Shown here: positions 61,640 to 64,000 of the stretch, in pieces | Layout: the number at the start of each line of letters is the position of its first letter | How positions within the stretch are numbered: position 1 is the stretch's first letter | NCBI GenBank assembly: GCA_963848355.1 | Contig: CAWKDG010000012.1 | Coordinates: 992,001 to 1,056,000, forward strand | Direction: 5' to 3' | From: CAWKDG01 sp963848355 | Lineage (GTDB): Bacteria; Actinomycetota; Acidimicrobiia; Acidimicrobiales; UBA8190 | DNA length: 64,000 nt | The notes under the pieces: generated by a model | Databases searched by the model: none | What the model was told of the DNA's origin: nothing | Seen by the model: only the letters and a program-made list of their open reading frames with translations | Translations under genes and position numbers: made by a program

Positions 61640-62179
61640 ATGTCTCCGTGGAAACATGAAGGGGTGGCTGAAACCATCACGTTCGTACCCTTCCCACCGG
61701 CGGACCTCGACGCATGGCTGAAGAACACGCTCATCCGTTACATCGATGAGCGGGTGGCGGCCGGAGATTCGCTCGCCGAGGCCGAAGCTAACGCCCATGC
61801 GTCCGTCGAGCACCTGTTTCCGCATGGCTCACCCGCTCCCGGTCAGCTTATTGGGCACCTGGTGTCGTCGAGGCAGACCATCGGATACCTGTGGATCGGG
61901 GTGGCCGGGACCGACCCCGGGAGATGGTGGGTGTGGGACATCATGATCGACGACGAGTTCCGTGGTCGGGGCCACGGACGAGAGGCCATGCTCCTGGCGG
62001 AGGAACTCGCTCGGAGGGAAGGCGCCTCGACCATCGGGCTGAACGTCTTTGGCCACAACCAGGTGGCGCGCAGTCTCTACTCCTCGCTCGGGTTCCGGGA
62101 GACGGCAGTGCAGATGCGCAAGGACCTCTCGTCCGTCACCGTCGAGCGTCGGGCGGGAGCGGCGATCGACCGGGGCTGA
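61640..62179 (+). CDS. GNAT-family N-acetyltransferase
   Basis: A 179-residue acetyl-CoA-dependent acyltransferase. The central strands TIGYLWIGVAG and WWVWDIMIDDEFRGRGHGREAMLLAEELARREG contain the acetyl-CoA pyrophosphate-binding loop R-G-x-G-x-G/A (RGRGHG). IGLNVFGHNQVARSLYSSLGFRET is motif B with the conserved Asn-x3-A-x3-Y and GF. The target could be a small amine or protein. AAAGGA precedes the ATG at 61640. It stands alone. Confidence 0.88.
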   Translation: MSPWKHEGVAETITFVPFPPADLDAWLKNTLIRYIDERVAAGDSLAEAEANAHASVEHLFPHGSPAPGQLIGHLVSSRQTIGYLWIGVAGTDPGRWWVWDIMIDDEFRGRGHGREAMLLAEELARREGASTIGLNVFGHNQVARSLYSSLGFRETAVQMRKDLSSVTVERRAGAAIDRG

Positions 62180-62183
62180 CGGT

Positions 62184-63155
62184 TCAGCAGCGGTGCCCCC
62201 AGACGGCGAGGAGAGATGCGGCGCCGGACACGAGGTCATCGACGACGGCCGCGGCGGGACGGACGGCCGTCACCAGTCCGACGCCTTGGCCGGCATCGAC
62301 GACGGCCGCGTGCGCGTCCGTCTCCTCGATCGCTCTGGCCAGGGCCGTCCGGGCCCCGGCGTCGGTGGCCAGATCGTCCTCGCTCCCGCCCCACTGATCG
62401 GTGAGGTCGTTACGCAGGACGCGTTCGTCGTAGCGCGCCGGCCACGGATACCCGAGGGCAAGGTCGAAGACCCCGGTGCAGGCCGTGTCCCCGCTCCCGG
62501 CCTCCACCATCAGGGCACGCACGGTGTCGGTGGCCAGCGACTCCGGACAGGTGGCGAAGGGTGTTCCGAGCCACGCCCCGGCGGCGCCGGCGGCCAGGAC
62601 GGCGGCCAACCCCCGGGACGTGGCCACTCCCCCGGCGGCGAGCACGGGAACGGACACGGCGTCCAGCACCTCTTGAAGAAGCACCAGTGTGCCCGTCCGG
62701 TGCTCGCCGTGACCCCCGCCTTCGCTCCCGCGCGCCACCAGGATCTCGACGCCGGCGTCGACGGCCCGCCGGGCCGTCTCCACGTCGTAGACCTGGGTGG
62801 CGGTGGTGACGCCCGCATCGCGGACCTGCTCGGCCCACGACCACCCGTCGCCGAAACTGACCGAGATCAGGACCGGCCCGCTGTCGATGGCGGCGTCGAG
62901 AAGCCCGGGCTCGCGCTCGAGAGCCCAGGCGATGAGCCCGACACCGAAACGGCGGTCACCGTCACGCGGTATCGCCGTCTGGTGGCGGAGGAAGGCGACC
63001 GTCCCGGCGCTGCCGACCCCGACCATCCCGAGGCCGCCGGCCTTCGTTACGGCACTGGCCAGAGCGCCACCGGCGACGCCGCCCATGGGCGCGTTGAGAA
63101 TGGGGACGTCGAGGCCGAACGATCTCGACCAGTCGGTCCACACGCTCTGCGTCAT
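62184..63155 (-). CDS. nitronate monooxygenase / 2-nitropropane dioxygenase-like flavoprotein
   Basis: A 323-residue FMN-dependent TIM-barrel enzyme. It opens VPILNAPMGGVAGGALASAVTKAGGLGMVGVG, the family start, continues VLISVSFGDG, VEILVARGSEGGGHGEHRTGTL (with the flavin-site histidine in GGHG) and VPVLAAGGVATSRGLAAVLAAGAAGAWLGTPF (phosphate-binding loop). The reaction may be nitronate oxidation or another flavin chemistry; many family members are reductases. Its ATG overlaps the MetX stop by 4 bp (ATGA), so it is translated with MetX. Confidence 0.88.
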   Translation of the reverse strand: MTQSVWTDWSRSFGLDVPILNAPMGGVAGGALASAVTKAGGLGMVGVGSAGTVAFLRHQTAIPRDGDRRFGVGLIAWALEREPGLLDAAIDSGPVLISVSFGDGWSWAEQVRDAGVTTATQVYDVETARRAVDAGVEILVARGSEGGGHGEHRTGTLVLLQEVLDAVSVPVLAAGGVATSRGLAAVLAAGAAGAWLGTPFATCPESLATDTVRALMVEAGSGDTACTGVFDLALGYPWPARYDERVLRNDLTDQWGGSEDDLATDAGARTALARAIEETDAHAAVVDAGQGVGLVTAVRPAAAVVDDLVSGAASLLAVWGHRC

Positions 63156-64000
63156 CGGGTCAGGGCGCTCTGCACCATGGCCCCGACCTGTTCGACCTCC
63201 AGGAGGAACCCGTCGTGGCCGAAGGCGGAGTCGATGACGACGACCTCGGTCCCTCCGGGAAGCAGGGCGGCCAGCTCGCGCTGGAGCTCGAGCGGGTAGA
63301 GCCGGTCCGTCGTGATCCCGGCCACCGTCACTGCCGCGCTGACCCCGGCCAGCGCCCGGGCCAGGCCACCGCGCCCCCGGCCGACGTCGTGGCTGTTCAT
63401 CGCTTCGCTCAGCACGATGTACGAGTTGGGGTCGAAGCGACCGGCCAGCTTGTCGCCGTGGTGCTCCAGGTAGGACTCGATGGCGTAGCGCCCGCCCTTC
63501 AAGGGGTCCTCCGCCTCCTGGGGACGGCGGCCGAACCTGGCCTGGAACTCGTCGCGTGTCCGGTACGTCACCTGCCCGATCCCGCGGGCGATGGCCATCC
63601 CGTCCACCGGCCGCGCCCCCGTGCCGTAGTAGTCGCCGCCGGCGAATCCCGGGTCGGCCCGGATGGCCCGGACCTGCAACGAGCACAACGCGATCTGGTC
63701 GGCGGTGGCCGCGGCCCCGGCGGCGAGGACGACGGCCCGGCCCACCCGGCCGGGATGACCGACGCACCACTCGAGAGCCCGCATCCCGCCCATCGAGCCG
63801 CCGACGACGCCGGCCCACCTCTCGATGCCCAGGGCATCGGCCACCGCCACCTCGGCCGCCACCTGGTCGCGCACGGTCACGAGCGGGAAGCGCGACCCGT
63901 AGGGGGTGCCGGCCGGATCGGGCGACGCCGGCCCCGTCGTTCCCTGACACCCACCGAGTACGTTCGGACACACCACGAAGAAGCGCTCGGTGTCGATCGG
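63152..64000 (-). CDS. metX: homoserine O-acetyltransferase (MetX), 5' end cut off by window edge
   Basis: The visible 282 residues are the C-terminal three quarters of a MetX-type alpha/beta hydrolase, which activates L-homoserine for methionine synthesis. It shows GSRFPLVTVRDQVAAEVAVADALGI, the nucleophile elbow VVGGSMGGMRALEW, the lid segments with GGDYYGTGARPVDGMAIARGIGQVTYR, YLEHHGDKLAGRFDPNSY, then the acidic VAGITTDRLYPLELQREL and histidine DSAFGHDGFLLE of the triad. The acyl group (acetyl or succinyl) cannot be fixed by eye. The reading frame runs off the right edge at 64000. MetX overlaps the nitronate monooxygenase-like gene downstream. Confidence 0.92.
   Translation of the reverse strand, partial: PIDTERFFVVCPNVLGGCQGTTGPASPDPAGTPYGSRFPLVTVRDQVAAEVAVADALGIERWAGVVGGSMGGMRALEWCVGHPGRVGRAVVLAAGAAATADQIALCSLQVRAIRADPGFAGGDYYGTGARPVDGMAIARGIGQVTYRTRDEFQARFGRRPQEAEDPLKGGRYAIESYLEHHGDKLAGRFDPNSYIVLSEAMNSHDVGRGRGGLARALAGVSAAVTVAGITTDRLYPLELQRELAALLPGGTEVVVIDSAFGHDGFLLEVEQVGAMVQSALTR

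Noticed and set aside
1..64000. tRNA, rRNA or riboswitch genes
   Set aside because: I scanned the intergenic stretches for tRNA-like arms and conserved riboswitch cores and saw none that I could support; a covariance-model search would be decisive.

Overview
The window is GC-rich, gene-dense DNA with many GTG starts, short or overlapping gene junctions and a perfect Gram-positive type LexA (SOS) box. It reads as a high-GC actinobacterium. An acidimicrobial lineage is my guess from the gene mix (cytochrome P450, enoyl-CoA hydratase, Baeyer-Villiger-type monooxygenase, TIGR03086 protein, branched-chain amino acid ABC systems); no rRNA or tRNA is present to test it. Several conserved genes carry single-base frameshifts, one of them in a T run, so part of the apparent gene breakage may be assembly error.

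Layout. 0-8.5 kb is accessory DNA: the end of a 4'-phosphopantetheinyl transferase, a complete IS3-family element (787-2041) inserted in a small palindrome, an enoyl-CoA hydratase/SnoaL operon divergent from a GntR/UTRA regulator, an ArsR-SRPBCC-RibD-like operon bracketed by related 58-bp direct repeats, a leaderless AAA ATPase gene, and a broken ribbon-helix-helix antitoxin. 8.4-13.5 kb holds a DUF4234 membrane protein, a two-gene module (PD-(D/E)XK-like/winged-helix protein plus nucleotidyltransferase) behind a palindromic control region, a P450 and a dienelactone hydrolase. 14.1-21.7 kb is a branched-chain amino acid type transport operon with unusual fusions (MFS-LivF and LivH-LivM-LivG), followed by a cyclic-nucleotide-binding protein and a TIGR03086 protein.

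21.7-34 kb is dominated by secreted and envelope functions. The centrepiece is a four-gene operon (25852-33856): a large secreted Agd3/CE18-like deacetylase with 90-residue repeats, a spherulin-4/Sph3 (GH135)-like glycosidase, a PelF-like GT4 glycosyltransferase and a polytopic membrane protein. It combines the hallmarks of fungal galactosaminogalactan and bacterial Pel machinery, and probably makes, exports and trims a partly deacetylated aminosugar exopolysaccharide. Other secreted glycosidase-like proteins lie at 21749, 41400 and 57227, and a divergent secreted subtilase at 37131.

34.9-46.4 kb contains two DNA-repair type genes: an SOS-box-controlled UvrD-like helicase and an AddB/RecB-like PD-(D/E)XK nuclease. 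46.4-49.8 kb is an island of visibly lower GC: a cytidine deaminase and a two-TM GAF-like protein, divergent from an AAA ATPase, which resembles the logic of nucleotide-editing defence systems. 49.8-64 kb returns to chromosomal-type genes: a secreted alpha/beta hydrolase, a BVMO-SDR-amidohydrolase operon with overlapping ends, a degenerate LytM protein, a GH43-like protein, an MFS transporter, an LPG-synthase-TM protein, a GNAT acetyltransferase, a nitronate monooxygenase-like protein and the C-terminal part of MetX at the right edge.
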